Source: Clostridiales bacterium
Lineage (GTDB): Bacteria > Bacillota > Clostridia > Christensenellales > Pumilibacteraceae
Direction of reading: 5' to 3'
DNA: 51,788 bases
Assembly (NCBI GenBank): GCA_022508505.1
Contig: JAFLVC010000013.1
Location: 1 to 51,788, forward strand
In this document: positions 23,260 to 32,373 of the stretch, piece after piece
Numbering within the stretch: position 1 is the stretch's first letter
How the letters are laid out: each line of letters opens with the position of its first letter
Program-made: the position numbers and the translations under genes
The notes under the pieces: model-generated
Seen by the model: the letters and a program-made list of their open reading frames with translations, nothing else
The model's database searches: none
What the model was told of the DNA's origin: nothing

Positions 23260-25722
23260 ATGCTACAGGTACGGTGCACAAATTGCGGTTATGCCGCCAT
23301 AGTTCCCGACGAGACGGGGGAGTTTTGCAAGTGCGAGGCGTGCGGGAGCACGTTTTTGGTCAAGAAGGCGACAGCGTTTTCCAAGGTCGAGCTTGACCAC
23401 ACGCACGACGTTCGCGCGTGGCGCGAGTATCTTGCAAAACAGCTCCGACTGCAGCAGGAGAGCAGCAAGGCGCGCGATTACGGCGGCGTCAAGCTGTTCG
23501 CGCAAAAAATCCTGTCGGTACTGCCCGACGATTTCTGCGCGATGTACTACCTCGCGCTCGCCGAGCGCTACAGCGACAACGATACGGCGTTCGTACACTT
23601 TTTGAGCAGCGCCAATCTGTCCGACGCGACGACCGACGAGATAAAAGAGGTTACCGATTCCGTCGTTGCGACGGTCGAGCCCAAGTACCTCGACGACGTC
23701 AAGGCTTTTCTCGTGCGCGCACACGGCGCGGGGGCTTCGGCTTTCGACGCGGCGCTCGAGCGCAACGTCAAAAGCCATATACAAAAGCTGCGGCTCGCCG
23801 CGCAAAACGAGCGCGACGTGTTTATATGCCACCGCACTGCCGCACCGGATCAGGATATTGCGGACGCAATATGCACGCGGCTCGAAGAGCGGGGCTTAAG
23901 GTGCTGGATTGCGCCGCGCAACATTCTCGCCGGCTCGCAGAACTACGACCGCGACATAATAAAGGGCGTCGAAAACTGCCGGCTGTTCCTCTTTGTTTCG
24001 AGCTTCAAGTCGATATACTCGGAGGACTGCGAGACCGAGCTTCGCGCGGCGGTGCTCGCCGACAAGGTGCTGTACAGCTACCGCATAGACGACACGGAGT
24101 ACGACGGCGCGTCGAGAAAGGCGCTGTCGTCGGTGCAGTGGCTGGACGCGATCGACGACCCGTACGCGCACCTCGAGCAGCTCGTAATAGACATCAAGGG
24201 CATGCTCGCCGAGGACGAGCGCGAAAAGGCGATACTCGAAGAAAAGCGGCTCGCCGCGCGCGAGCTCGAACGCCGCCGTGCCGAAGAGCAGCGGTCGCGC
24301 GACAAGGAACGGCTCGAGCGGCTCGAGAAGATGGTTTCCGGCGAAACGCACGCGGCCCCTACATACAATTACCGCGCAAAACTCAAGCGCGCCGAAATAG
24401 AAGTGGAATCGGGCAACTATTCCCGCGCCGAGGACATGCTCGACGGCGTGCTCGACTGCGATCCCGAAAACGCGCTCGCTTGGTGGTTGCTCATGCTGTG
24501 CGACTACCGCGTGAAAAACGACGCGGAGCTAGTCGCGCTCAACAGGGATTTTACGGTCAACGCCAATTACAAGAACGCGGTGCGGTTTGCCGACCCCGCC
24601 ATTCGGCGCAGAATAGACCGCGCGACAAACGACTACGACGTTCGCGCCATAAAAACGGTCAACGAGGCGCTCGACGAGGCGGAAAGATACTACAAGTTCG
24701 AGGATTTCACGTCGGTAAACAGAACGCTCGACAAGTGCAAGGGCGCGTTCGAGGATGAGGACGGAATAATATTTTCGCGGTTCCCCGACGTCGCGAGCAG
24801 GTACTATTGGCTTAGGCTGTGGGCCAAGTACGGACAGACGCCGCTCGTCTGCGTGGAGGACATAACGCGCGAGCGCGAATACAAGGCGGCGGTCAAGTAC
24901 GCCTCGCCCGCGCAGGCGGCGGAGTACGAAAAGGCGAGGGCGACTGTGTCCAAGAACGCGCAGCTCTTCCTGAGAGAACGCAGCAAGAACAGATCGAACG
25001 ACGGCAAGCTCGTCGACTACCTGGTCGACAACAAGAACATTCTGCCGATCGAAATATACAATTACTACTCGTCGCTGCTGTACTTCCGTAAGATGCTCAA
25101 AGGTCTCAATATGACCGAAGCGCAGTTAAAAGCGTCCGCGATTGACATATCGACCAACGAGTACTTCATGCTCGCGCAGTCTCTGGCGACGCCCGAACAA
25201 AAGATTGCGTACGACGAGCTCGCGGCGACGCTCGACGCAAACCGCGAGAACAGGCGAAGGTGCGACGCCGAAGCGCGCGCCAAACGCGAGAGCGGGCAAG
25301 CTCAAATCGACGCGCCGCCCAAGCCGAGCGCGGCAAAAACGGCAGTGATGTGGATAGTGTCGCTTGTGTCGTACGTGCTGTTTATCTCCGGCATTGTCAC
25401 GTTTGCGACGGGCATTTCCAAGTTCGACTATATGACGATAAGCGGTATTGTCATATACGACCGAAGCGACGCGCTGACGTCGGCATGCGTGCTGTTTATC
25501 GTGTCGGCGGTGTTTCGCATAGTGAGCGGAAGCCTCAAGCCGCCGATCGCAATTGCGGTCATCAACCTGGCGCTCTGCGGAATAGCCTTTCCCATTCTGT
25601 TGGTTATAGGCAGTTATACATATTTTGTGGGCGAGGTTATAGGCGCGCTCATTTTAACAATCGTCGCTTTTGTGCTCGGCATTACGGCGATAACCAAAAA
25701 CAAAAACAATAAAAAGAGGTGA
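23260..25722 (+). CDS. Zinc-ribbon / TIR-domain / four-helix membrane protein
   Basis: 820 residues. N-terminal zinc ribbon with Cys6, Cys9, Cys25 and Cys28. A helical segment (40-180) is followed by a TIR domain (about 186-318): DVFICHR opens strand A, and the helix CETELRAA carries Glu260 at the position of the catalytic Glu in NAD-cleaving TIRs. Then come a charged coiled coil (316-358), a long helical TPR-like region (370-690) and about four membrane helices (693-815). TIR proteins act as NADases or signalling scaffolds in bacterial defence and elsewhere; enzymatic activity here is inference. The stop is five bases before the SPFH gene, so the two are probably co-translated. The 5' side is repeat-rich and the mRNA nearly leaderless. 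Confidence 0.85.
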   Translation: MLQVRCTNCGYAAIVPDETGEFCKCEACGSTFLVKKATAFSKVELDHTHDVRAWREYLAKQLRLQQESSKARDYGGVKLFAQKILSVLPDDFCAMYYLALAERYSDNDTAFVHFLSSANLSDATTDEIKEVTDSVVATVEPKYLDDVKAFLVRAHGAGASAFDAALERNVKSHIQKLRLAAQNERDVFICHRTAAPDQDIADAICTRLEERGLRCWIAPRNILAGSQNYDRDIIKGVENCRLFLFVSSFKSIYSEDCETELRAAVLADKVLYSYRIDDTEYDGASRKALSSVQWLDAIDDPYAHLEQLVIDIKGMLAEDEREKAILEEKRLAARELERRRAEEQRSRDKERLERLEKMVSGETHAAPTYNYRAKLKRAEIEVESGNYSRAEDMLDGVLDCDPENALAWWLLMLCDYRVKNDAELVALNRDFTVNANYKNAVRFADPAIRRRIDRATNDYDVRAIKTVNEALDEAERYYKFEDFTSVNRTLDKCKGAFEDEDGIIFSRFPDVASRYYWLRLWAKYGQTPLVCVEDITREREYKAAVKYASPAQAAEYEKARATVSKNAQLFLRERSKNRSNDGKLVDYLVDNKNILPIEIYNYYSSLLYFRKMLKGLNMTEAQLKASAIDISTNEYFMLAQSLATPEQKIAYDELAATLDANRENRRRCDAEARAKRESGQAQIDAPPKPSAAKTAVMWIVSLVSYVLFISGIVTFATGISKFDYMTISGIVIYDRSDALTSACVLFIVSAVFRIVSGSLKPPIAIAVINLALCGIAFPILLVIGSYTYFVGEVIGALILTIVAFVLGITAITKNKNNKKR

Positions 25723-25727
25723 ATATT

Positions 25728-26564
25728 ATGTCTGAAATTGTCAAGTTCACAGGAAACAACTCGGAGCTGTTTTGCCGCGAGTGCGCGGACTCGCTCCACG
25801 CAAAGGCGCAGGTCATTGTGCCCGAAACGCACACCGTGCTTTTGATAAAGGACGGCGTGGTCTCCGAAGCCCTGCAGCCCGGCAGGCACGATATTTTCGA
25901 CACCGAGAACGGACTGTTCAGGCTCAAAAAGGACAGCGACTGCGCAACCGTCGATTTCGTGTTCGTGTCAAAAACGGCAAAGCTCCAAATGCTGTGGGGG
26001 ACGAGCTCGCCCATAAAGACGCGCGACCCCATGACCGGCGTTCCCGTCTCGATAGGCGTAAACGGCGAGCTCGAATTCCGCGTCAAAACGCCCAAAAAGT
26101 TCTATCTCGAGCTCGTCGGCGCGGACACCGAGTACAGCGTCGACAAGCTCAAAAAGCGCATACTCTCGCGGCTGATGAGCGTGATCGAGCCGGCGATTGC
26201 CAAGTCCATGCGCGAGCAGAAGATAAGCTATACCGAGTTTTCGGAGAACAAGTCCACTCTTTCCGAAAGCATCAAGTCGCAGATAAGCGAGCTGTTCGCC
26301 ACCGAGTACGGTTTGGAGCTTTGCTCGTTCATGGTAATGGGCGCCATCATCTCCGACGCAGACATCATGGCAATCGAAAGAAAGCGCGACGAAATCAACC
26401 GTAACGGCAGGACGTGTCCCGTCTGCGGTACGTCGATCGCCGCAAACGCCAAGTTCTGCCCCGAATGCGGAAGCTCGCTCGCCGACGTGTTCTGCCCGCA
26501 CTGCGGACATAAGCTCGGCGCCGCCGATAAGTTCTGCGCCAACTGCGGCAAACCAAAGGTTTGA
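25728..26564 (+). CDS. SPFH/Band-7-like protein with C-terminal double zinc ribbon
   Basis: 278 residues. The start is ATG 25728 with AGAGGTG before it; this element overlaps the TIR stop codon. Residues about 15-210 match the YdjI-type SPFH family (sometimes called virion-core-like): VIVPETHTVLLIKDGVVSEAL, QPGRHDIF, VSIGVNGELEFRVKTPKKF, and the ISYTEFSENKSTLSESIKSQI helix. The C-terminus holds two zinc ribbons: CPVCG...CPECG and CPHCG...CANCG. SPFH proteins scaffold membrane microdomains; no membrane helix is visible here, so it may dock on the TIR protein, which has membrane helices and its own ribbon. That partnership is inferred from coupling only. Confidence 0.85.
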   Translation: MSEIVKFTGNNSELFCRECADSLHAKAQVIVPETHTVLLIKDGVVSEALQPGRHDIFDTENGLFRLKKDSDCATVDFVFVSKTAKLQMLWGTSSPIKTRDPMTGVPVSIGVNGELEFRVKTPKKFYLELVGADTEYSVDKLKKRILSRLMSVIEPAIAKSMREQKISYTEFSENKSTLSESIKSQISELFATEYGLELCSFMVMGAIISDADIMAIERKRDEINRNGRTCPVCGTSIAANAKFCPECGSSLADVFCPHCGHKLGAADKFCANCGKPKV

Positions 26565-26568
26565 TTTA

Positions 26569-26645
26569 TGTCGTGTGTTTACAGCCGTTATTCGTTCATT
26601 GTTTCACCCGAGGAGTTGCGCGGCGTTAGAAATGTCTCGACGCCA
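26569..26645 (-). repeat. CGTCGGGTGTA hairpin-family repeat, reverse orientation (copy E)
   Basis: On the minus strand: TGGCGTCGAGACATTTC, TAACGCCGCGCA, ACTCCTCGGGTGAAAC, spacer, GTAAACACACGACA. Same order of blocks as copies B and D. It separates the SPFH gene from the small gene at 26724. Confidence 0.7.
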
Positions 26646-26723
26646 TTCTTACAATAGGTGCGGGGCGAAAGGCTTTGACGCCGTTCTCTACAAAAAATAA
26701 AAATAAATTAAGGAGTACATATC

Positions 26724-27053
26724 ATGGGATTTTGTTTTTCGTCACCCGACAAAAAGGATTTACTTGCGGACAGCCGCGAATACGTCGAGAGCAACGCGCG
26801 CGTTCTTTCGGTGTGCGTCGAGCTTGCGGAAGGCGAGCTCAAAGAGGAAGTGGAGCGCGCGTACGATTCGGTCAGGTACATGACGCCCACCGCCGCCGCC
26901 GGAGCTACGCAGGTCGATAAAAAGATTGGTGCGCTCGCGGGCGACCTCAAGATTGCGCTTACAAAGGGCAAGGACAGCTCGCTCGCCAAGGCGGAGGATA
27001 TTTTAAAGAACCTGAACATCGCAATAGCCGAGCGCAATTCGTACACTAAGTAA
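26724..27053 (+). CDS. Small alpha-helical protein, unknown function
   Basis: 109 residues with AGGAG eight bases before the ATG. MGFCFSSPDKKDLL at the start places a Gly2-Phe-Cys near the N-terminus; the rest alternates helical segments (LLADSREYVESNARVLSVCVELAEGEL, KIGALAGDLKIALTKG, LAKAEDILKNLNIAIAER). No family recognised, no membrane helix. It follows the TIR-SPFH pair on the same strand, separated by a repeat, and a terminator follows, so it may be the last gene of that locus. Confidence 0.7.
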   Translation: MGFCFSSPDKKDLLADSREYVESNARVLSVCVELAEGELKEEVERAYDSVRYMTPTAAAGATQVDKKIGALAGDLKIALTKGKDSSLAKAEDILKNLNIAIAERNSYTK

Positions 27054-27067
27054 ATATCGGCTAAATA

Positions 27068-27098
27068 GCGGCGTCGCGTAAAAAGCGGCGCCGTTTTC
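27068..27098 (+). terminator. Terminator after the TIR-SPFH locus
   Basis: GGCGTCGC (27070-27077) / GCGGCGCC (27085-27092), eight pairs including one G-T, loop GTAAAAA, then GTTTT. Confidence 0.75.
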
Positions 27099-27138
27099 AT
27101 ATATAAAAGGCGAGCAGTCCAATTTGTTTCCAAAATGC

Positions 27139-27167
27139 TTGATTTGCCTTCCGATATATGCTATACT
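27139..27167 (+). promoter_or_regulatory. Promoter of the aminotransferase gene
   Basis: TTGATT (27139-27144), 17 bp, TATACT (27162-27167), extended -10 TGC. The leader is about 17 bases with CGGAG eight bases before the ATG. Confidence 0.7.
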
Positions 27168-27190
27168 ATGAGGTGAACGGAGAATACATC

Positions 27191-28387
27191 ATGGACATAG
27201 CAAAAAGAGCAAAACAGATTGCGCCGTCGCTCACTCTCGAAATAACGGCGCGCGCAAAGAAGATGAAAGCGGACGGCATCAAGGTCGTTTCGTTCGCGGC
27301 GGGCGAGCCCGATTTCAACACGCCCGAATACATAATCGAGGCGGGGCACAAGGCGCTCGAGCTCGGCATGACCAAGTACACGCCCGCGGGCGGCATTATC
27401 GAGCTTCGCGAGGCGATCTGCCAAAAGCTCAAAAGCGACAACGCGCTCGACTACAAGCCGTCGCAGATCGTCGTCAGCAACGGCGGTAAGCACGCGCTTT
27501 TCAACGCGTTTATGGCTATACTCAACCCCGGCGACGAGGTAATTATTCCCGCGCCGTACTGGCTTAGCTATCCCGAAATCGTAAAGATGGCGGGCGGCGT
27601 TCCCGTAATCGTCGACACCAAGGCGGAAAACAGGTTTAAGATAACCGCCGAAGAGCTTGAAAATGCGATAACGCCCAAGACCAAGGCATTCATACTGAAC
27701 AACCCCAACAACCCTACGGGCGCGGTGTATACGAGCAAGGATTTAAACGCGCTCGCCGCCGTCATAGAGCGGCACGAGGTGTACGTCATTTCGGACGAGA
27801 TATACGAAAAGCTCAACTACGAGCACATTCACCGCTCTATTGCGGCGTGCTCCGACCTACTGAAGGACAGGACCATTCTCATCAACGGCATGAGTAAGAC
27901 GTATTCCATGACGGGCTGGCGCGTCGGTTACGCCGCCGCCAACGAGAAGATCGCGTCCGCCATGGTCAGTCTGCAGAGCCACTCGACGTCCAACGTAAAC
28001 GCCGTCGCGCAGTACGCTTCGTACATCGCGCTTTCCGACAAGTACCACGGTGAAGCCTTCCTTGAGGACATGAAGGCGACCTTTGACGCGAGGCGCGCTC
28101 TCATGATGCTCAAGCTTTCGCGGCTCAACCTCGACTATATCGAGCCCAAGGGCGCGTTCTACATCATGGTATCGATCAAGCCGTTCGAGGGCAAGAGCTA
28201 CGACGGGCACGTCATCAAGACGGCGTACGACCTCGCTTCCGTTCTTCTCGAAAATGCGCAGGTCGCAGTCATTCCGTGCGAGAGCTTCGGTGCGCCCGAC
28301 TACATTCGCTTGTCGTACGCGGCGTCCGAAAAGGATATCGAGCGCGGGCTCGCAAAGATTGCCGACTTTATTTCTCAGCTAAAATAG
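27191..28387 (+). CDS. Aspartate-type aminotransferase (class I, PLP)
   Basis: PLP-dependent aminotransferase of fold type I, subgroup I-gamma like many Firmicutes AspC proteins; probably interconverts aspartate/oxaloacetate with glutamate/2-oxoglutarate, though aromatic or other substrates cannot be excluded. The start is ATG 27191 (MDIAKRAKQIAPS, typical opening); an upstream ATG at 27158 lies within the promoter. 398 residues. Motifs: FAAGEPDFNTPEYI, YTPAGGIIELREAI, NNPNNPTGAVY, ISDEIYEKLNY, the PLP lysine in GMSKTYSMTGWRVGY, and the C-terminal Arg in YIRLSYAAS that binds the substrate carboxylate. The next gene is 50 bases downstream. Confidence 0.9.
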   Translation: MDIAKRAKQIAPSLTLEITARAKKMKADGIKVVSFAAGEPDFNTPEYIIEAGHKALELGMTKYTPAGGIIELREAICQKLKSDNALDYKPSQIVVSNGGKHALFNAFMAILNPGDEVIIPAPYWLSYPEIVKMAGGVPVIVDTKAENRFKITAEELENAITPKTKAFILNNPNNPTGAVYTSKDLNALAAVIERHEVYVISDEIYEKLNYEHIHRSIAACSDLLKDRTILINGMSKTYSMTGWRVGYAAANEKIASAMVSLQSHSTSNVNAVAQYASYIALSDKYHGEAFLEDMKATFDARRALMMLKLSRLNLDYIEPKGAFYIMVSIKPFEGKSYDGHVIKTAYDLASVLLENAQVAVIPCESFGAPDYIRLSYAASEKDIERGLAKIADFISQLK

Positions 28388-28436
28388 TCAACACGCGGTT
28401 TAGCCGCAAATATATATCACGGACAAGGAGACAAAC

Positions 28437-28835
28437 ATGATTTCTGTCATCTACGGAGCAAAGGGCACGGGCAAAACCCAACGCATCAAGGACGCCGCCA
28501 ACGCGGCCGCCGAAAAGGCGACCGGCAAGGTCATCTACATAACGGACAACTCGCAGTCGCTCGGGATCGCAACGAACATAAGGTTTATCAACCTCAACGA
28601 GTACGCCATTTCGGGCGAGGAACAGCTCGTCGCCTTCCTCAAGGGCATGCTCGCCACCGACTTCGACATTCAGAGCGTATACATCGACGGAATCAGCCGC
28701 TTCGTGGGTCTTCCCGCCGAGGAGCTCAAGCCGGTGTTCGAGGCTATCGAAAAGGCTGCCGACAAGATCGACTTTGTCGTCACCGTTTCGACCGACACCC
28801 TTCCCAAGTACTTGAAGTCGTACGCGGCAAAGTAA
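28437..28835 (+). CDS. Small P-loop protein, unknown function
   Basis: 132 residues with AAGGAG six bases before the ATG. Walker A is GAKGTGKT at residues 7-14; a Walker-B-like strand, IQSVYIDGISRF, lies near residue 80. The rest is an alternating alpha/beta pattern with no extra domain, so it is a minimal nucleotide-binding fold. The family resembles small P-loop proteins of Clostridia without assigned function. It lies between the aminotransferase and thrC. Confidence 0.78.
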   Translation: MISVIYGAKGTGKTQRIKDAANAAAEKATGKVIYITDNSQSLGIATNIRFINLNEYAISGEEQLVAFLKGMLATDFDIQSVYIDGISRFVGLPAEELKPVFEAIEKAADKIDFVVTVSTDTLPKYLKSYAAK

Positions 28836-28914
28836 GTAGCGCGGCTTTCATTCGGCAGTACTCGCGGGCAAACGCGTGGCGACGTCGAAGCAAAAGCGCT
28901 TTTACGATATTCTC

Positions 28915-30384
28915 ATGAGTACAGGTATAAAATACATATCCACGCGCGGCGGAGCGGAAGCGTCCGCTTCCCGTGCCGTCATCGACGGCATAGCGCCGAA
29001 CGGCGGATTGTATGTTCCGACGGAATTTGTTAAGCTCGATTACAAGACGCTTTTCGGGCTCGATTATGCGGCGCGCTGCGACAGGGTTTTGCGCGCCTTT
29101 TTCGATTTCGATATCGAGGGGATAGCGGACGACGCGTACACCGACTTCGAGGACGGCGATCCTGCGCCCGCGGTCAAGCTCGATGACAAGCTGTTCGTGC
29201 TCGAGCTGTGGCACGGAAAGACGCACGCCTTTAAGGACATGGCGCTCTCCGTCTTGCCGCGACTTCTCTGCGCCGCCAAAAAGGCGGAGGGCGACGGCGA
29301 TAAAACTCTCGTCCTCGTCGCGACGAGCGGCGACACCGGCAAAGCGGCGCTCGAAGGATTTAAGGACGTCGAGGGGACGAGCGTGTGCGTGTTCTATCCG
29401 ACGGACGGCGTCAGCAGAGTGCAAAAGCTCGCCATGCAGACGCAGGCGGGCGACAACGTGAACGCCGTCGGCGTAGTCGGCAACTTCGACGACGCGCAGA
29501 GCGCGGTAAAAATCGCGTTTAGCGACGGCGCGCTTGGGGAAAAGTTAAAGGCGGCGGGAGTTAGGCTTTCGTCCGCTAACTCGATAAACATCGGGCGGCT
29601 CGTGCCGCAGGTTGCGTACTACTTTTCTACGTACTGCGATCTCGTAGACAGCGGCGAGATAAAGGCGGGCGAGAAAATCGACTTCGTCGTTCCGACGGGC
29701 AACTTCGGCAACATTCTCGCAGGCTACTATGCGCTGCGCATGGGACTCCCCGTAAACAAGCTCGTGTGCGCTTCCAACAAAAACAACGTTCTCTCCGACT
29801 TTGTGACGGGCGGAATTTACGACGCCAACCGCGAGTTCTTTAAGACGAGCAGTCCGTCAATGGATATTCTCGTGTCGAGCAATCTCGAGCGGCTGATCTT
29901 CGAGCTTTCGGGGCGGAACGCCGCTCTTACGGCAGAGCGCATGGCGGAGCTCAAGGCTACGGGGCGGTACGAGATTACGGCGGGCGAGCACGAAAAAATG
30001 CGCGAGGTCTTTGCCTGCGGCTATGCCGACGAAGGAGAGACCGAAACGGCGATTGCCGATATGTTCGACGAGTACGGCTACCTCATCGATCCGCACACGG
30101 CGGTCGCGTACTCGGTGGCGAAACGGCGCGGCTTTAGCCGCCCGACGGTGGTCGTGTCGACGGCAAACCCGTACAAGTTTGCGCCCGCGGTTTTAAAGGC
30201 GCTCGGCGAAAAGACGGCGGGTGACGCGAACGAAAAAATGCTTGAAAAGCTGTGCGACATCACGGCTATGGATATTCCCGAATCGCTTATCGGCGTATTC
30301 GGCGAGAAAATAAGGTTCAACGAGACGGTCGATTCAAAGGATATACTCGGATATATTACACGACGGTACAGCATGGACAGATAG
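28915..30384 (+). CDS. thrC: Threonine synthase
   Basis: PLP enzyme (fold type II) converting O-phosphohomoserine to threonine. The start is chosen as ATG 28915 (MSTGIKYISTRGG), because threonine synthases open with 'Y.STRG'; a GTG at 28876 would add 13 residues. No strong ribosome binding site is seen for either. 489 residues, matching the longer ThrC class. Landmarks: GGLYVP, LWHGKTHAFKDMALSVLP with the PLP lysine, LVATSGDTGKAAL, SANSINIGRLVPQ, VPTGNFGNILAGYYA, and the C-terminal DPHTAVAYSVA. A perfect palindrome, AAAAGCGCTTTT, sits at about 28892-28903 in its leader. trpS follows eight bases later. Confidence 0.92.
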   Translation: MSTGIKYISTRGGAEASASRAVIDGIAPNGGLYVPTEFVKLDYKTLFGLDYAARCDRVLRAFFDFDIEGIADDAYTDFEDGDPAPAVKLDDKLFVLELWHGKTHAFKDMALSVLPRLLCAAKKAEGDGDKTLVLVATSGDTGKAALEGFKDVEGTSVCVFYPTDGVSRVQKLAMQTQAGDNVNAVGVVGNFDDAQSAVKIAFSDGALGEKLKAAGVRLSSANSINIGRLVPQVAYYFSTYCDLVDSGEIKAGEKIDFVVPTGNFGNILAGYYALRMGLPVNKLVCASNKNNVLSDFVTGGIYDANREFFKTSSPSMDILVSSNLERLIFELSGRNAALTAERMAELKATGRYEITAGEHEKMREVFACGYADEGETETAIADMFDEYGYLIDPHTAVAYSVAKRRGFSRPTVVVSTANPYKFAPAVLKALGEKTAGDANEKMLEKLCDITAMDIPESLIGVFGEKIRFNETVDSKDILGYITRRYSMDR

Positions 30385-30392
30385 GCGAAAAT

Positions 30393-31397
30393 ATGGAAAC
30401 TATTGAACAAAAAAAGAGAGTGTTCTCGGCAATAAAGCCGACAGGCAATCCCACGCTCGGCAACTATATCGGCACGATGAGCCGTTGGGGCGGCATGTGC
30501 GACGAGTTCGACTGCCTGTTTTCGGTCGCGGATTTGCACGCGATAACCGTCGCCATCGAGCCCAAGGAGCTTCGCGAAAACACCAAGCGGCTTTTTGCGC
30601 TGCTCGTCGCGGTGGGCGTCGATCCCGACAAGAACGTCGTTTTCTTGCAGTCGCATGTAAGGGCGCATGCGGAGCTTTGCTGGCTTCTCAACAACTACAC
30701 TATGTTCGGAGAGGCGCGGCGCATGACGCAGTTCAAGGAAAAGAGCGAAAAAGCGCCCGAAAACGTCAACGTCGGGCTTTTCGACTATCCCGTGCTCATG
30801 GCCGCCGACATTCTGCTGTATCAGGCTGACTACGTTCCCGTAGGCGACGATCAGGTCCAGCACGTCGAGCTGTGCCGTAATATCGCCCAAAGGTTTAACG
30901 GCAGGTATTCTCCGACGTTTACAATCCCCGAGTGCAAGCTTGCAAAGACGGGCGCGAGGATATACTCGCTCGCAGACCCTACGGCGAAGATGGGCAAGTC
31001 GGACGGCGACGACAGCGGCACGGTGTACATTCTCGATAGACCGGATGACATCATGCGTAAGTTCAAGCGCGCGGTGACGGACAGCGACACGCACGTAATA
31101 GCTTCCGACGACAAACCCGGCATAACCAATCTTTTGACAATCTACGCCGCCGTCACCGATGCAACGGTGGAAAACGCCGAAAAAGAATTTTCCAATAGCA
31201 ATTACGCCGACTTTAAGCTTCGCGTGGGCGAGGCGGTAGTCGAAAGGCTGCGCCCTGTGCGCGAAAAGTACGAGGCGCTTCGCCGCGACGACGGGTCGCT
31301 CCTCGAGCTCATGCGTGCGGGTGCGCAAAAAGCGGAGCGCATAGCGGCGCGCACGCTCGAAAAGGTATATAAAAAGGTCGGGTTTGTAAGGCTGTAA
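30393..31397 (+). CDS. trpS: Tryptophanyl-tRNA synthetase
   Basis: Class I synthetase that charges tRNA-Trp; 334 residues, the usual size. The start is ATG 30393 (METIEQKKRVFSAIKPTG); a longer frame from 30252 overlaps thrC. AIKPTGNPTLGNYIG carries the HIGH-type motif as TLGN. DLHAIT and MAADILLYQADYVPVGDDQVQHVEL are the Trp-binding and dimer regions. The KMSKS loop reads AKMGKSDG, one substitution from consensus. The gene ends in TAATG with the next start, so DUF5685 translation is coupled to it. Confidence 0.95.
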   Translation: METIEQKKRVFSAIKPTGNPTLGNYIGTMSRWGGMCDEFDCLFSVADLHAITVAIEPKELRENTKRLFALLVAVGVDPDKNVVFLQSHVRAHAELCWLLNNYTMFGEARRMTQFKEKSEKAPENVNVGLFDYPVLMAADILLYQADYVPVGDDQVQHVELCRNIAQRFNGRYSPTFTIPECKLAKTGARIYSLADPTAKMGKSDGDDSGTVYILDRPDDIMRKFKRAVTDSDTHVIASDDKPGITNLLTIYAAVTDATVENAEKEFSNSNYADFKLRVGEAVVERLRPVREKYEALRRDDGSLLELMRAGAQKAERIAARTLEKVYKKVGFVRL

Positions 31398-32281
31398 TGT
31401 ACGGATACGTCGTTCCATACAAACAGACGCTTAGAGCGAGCGATTTCGTCTTATACCGCGCGTTCTACTGCGGGATATGCTGTCAGACCGGCAAGCTGTA
31501 CGGTCAGCTTCCGCGCTTTACGACAAACTACGATTTCGCGTTTTTGTCGGCGCTTCTTCACGACTATTCAAAGTCCGACCTCGTCATAGAAGAGCATATA
31601 TGCGTGCTCAATCCCGTCAGAAAAAAGGCGACGGTCATGCCAAACACATTGCTCGCAAGGCTCGCCGCCGCAAACATAATGCTCGCCTACCAAAAGGCGG
31701 ACGACGGGGTTATCGACGGCGACGGCTTCAAGTACAGAGTGGCGCGAAGAATGCTCAAGCGTTCCTTCCTGTCGGCTAAAAAGGCGTACGGTGATATTTG
31801 GGAGCGCATAAGCGAGGCGTACAAGGTGCAGCGCGAGGTCGAAAAATCGGGCGTTAAGTCGGTCGACCGCGCCGCCGACCCATTCGCAAGCCTCATGCGC
31901 GACCTTCCCGATTTGATATTGGGCGAAAAAACAGATGACAAGCTCAAAGCGTTGTGCTATAATATCGGCAAGTTCGTGTATATCGCCGACGCGCTCGACG
32001 ATATCGAGAGCGACGTAAAGAAAAACCGCTACAACCCTTTCGCCGCGGCGTATGCGATTACCAAAAAGAATTTCAAGGGCAGAAAAGAGTTTATAGCGGA
32101 GCATGCGGACGAGCTCGGGTTTTACCTTCGCTCGTGTTGCGGCAGAGCGGAGGAAGCGATGAGCGGCATGGTGTTTACTCAAAGCTTTTCGCTGATTAGC
32201 AACATCGTGTGCGACGGCATGACCCAAAAGACGGACGAGCTTTTGAAGTCGGTTAAAAAACTGCCTCCGCCGCGAATATGA
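31397..32281 (+). CDS. DUF5685-family protein
   Basis: 294 residues; the ATG overlaps the trpS stop by one base. The opening MYGYVVPYKQTLRASDFVLYRAFYCGIC matches the DUF5685 family (G-Y-V-x-P-Y-K, then YRA-YCG-C). Mostly helical with a conserved Cys pair near 29-33 (CGICC). The segment ADALDDIESDVKKNRYNPF has an Asp-rich DDxxxD pattern like that in isoprenoid-type helical bundles, but no enzyme activity is known to me for this family. The downstream J-domain-like gene is a frequent neighbour of DUF5685 genes in Clostridia (from memory), suggesting a joint role. Confidence 0.82.
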   Translation: MYGYVVPYKQTLRASDFVLYRAFYCGICCQTGKLYGQLPRFTTNYDFAFLSALLHDYSKSDLVIEEHICVLNPVRKKATVMPNTLLARLAAANIMLAYQKADDGVIDGDGFKYRVARRMLKRSFLSAKKAYGDIWERISEAYKVQREVEKSGVKSVDRAADPFASLMRDLPDLILGEKTDDKLKALCYNIGKFVYIADALDDIESDVKKNRYNPFAAAYAITKKNFKGRKEFIAEHADELGFYLRSCCGRAEEAMSGMVFTQSFSLISNIVCDGMTQKTDELLKSVKKLPPPRI

Positions 32282-32331
32282 TTCTTAACAAATTTTAATG
32301 ATTGTCATAACTTGCGTTAATGTTGATTGCG

Positions 32332-32337
32332 TATAAT
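32332..32337 (+). promoter_or_regulatory. Possible -10 box before the J-like gene
   Basis: A perfect TATAAT 37 bases before the ATG at 32374. The nearest -35-like hexamers (TTGCGT 32312, TTGTCA 32302) are at 14 and 24 bp, so spacing is poor and the call is weak. Confidence 0.3.
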
Positions 32338-32373
32338 ATATCCGTCTAAGTGGCAAGACAAAAAGGAGAGACT

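Noticed and set aside
25719-25727. GTG start for the SPFH gene overlapping the TIR stop
   Set aside because: The GTG is part of the AGAGGTG ribosome binding site for the ATG at 25728.
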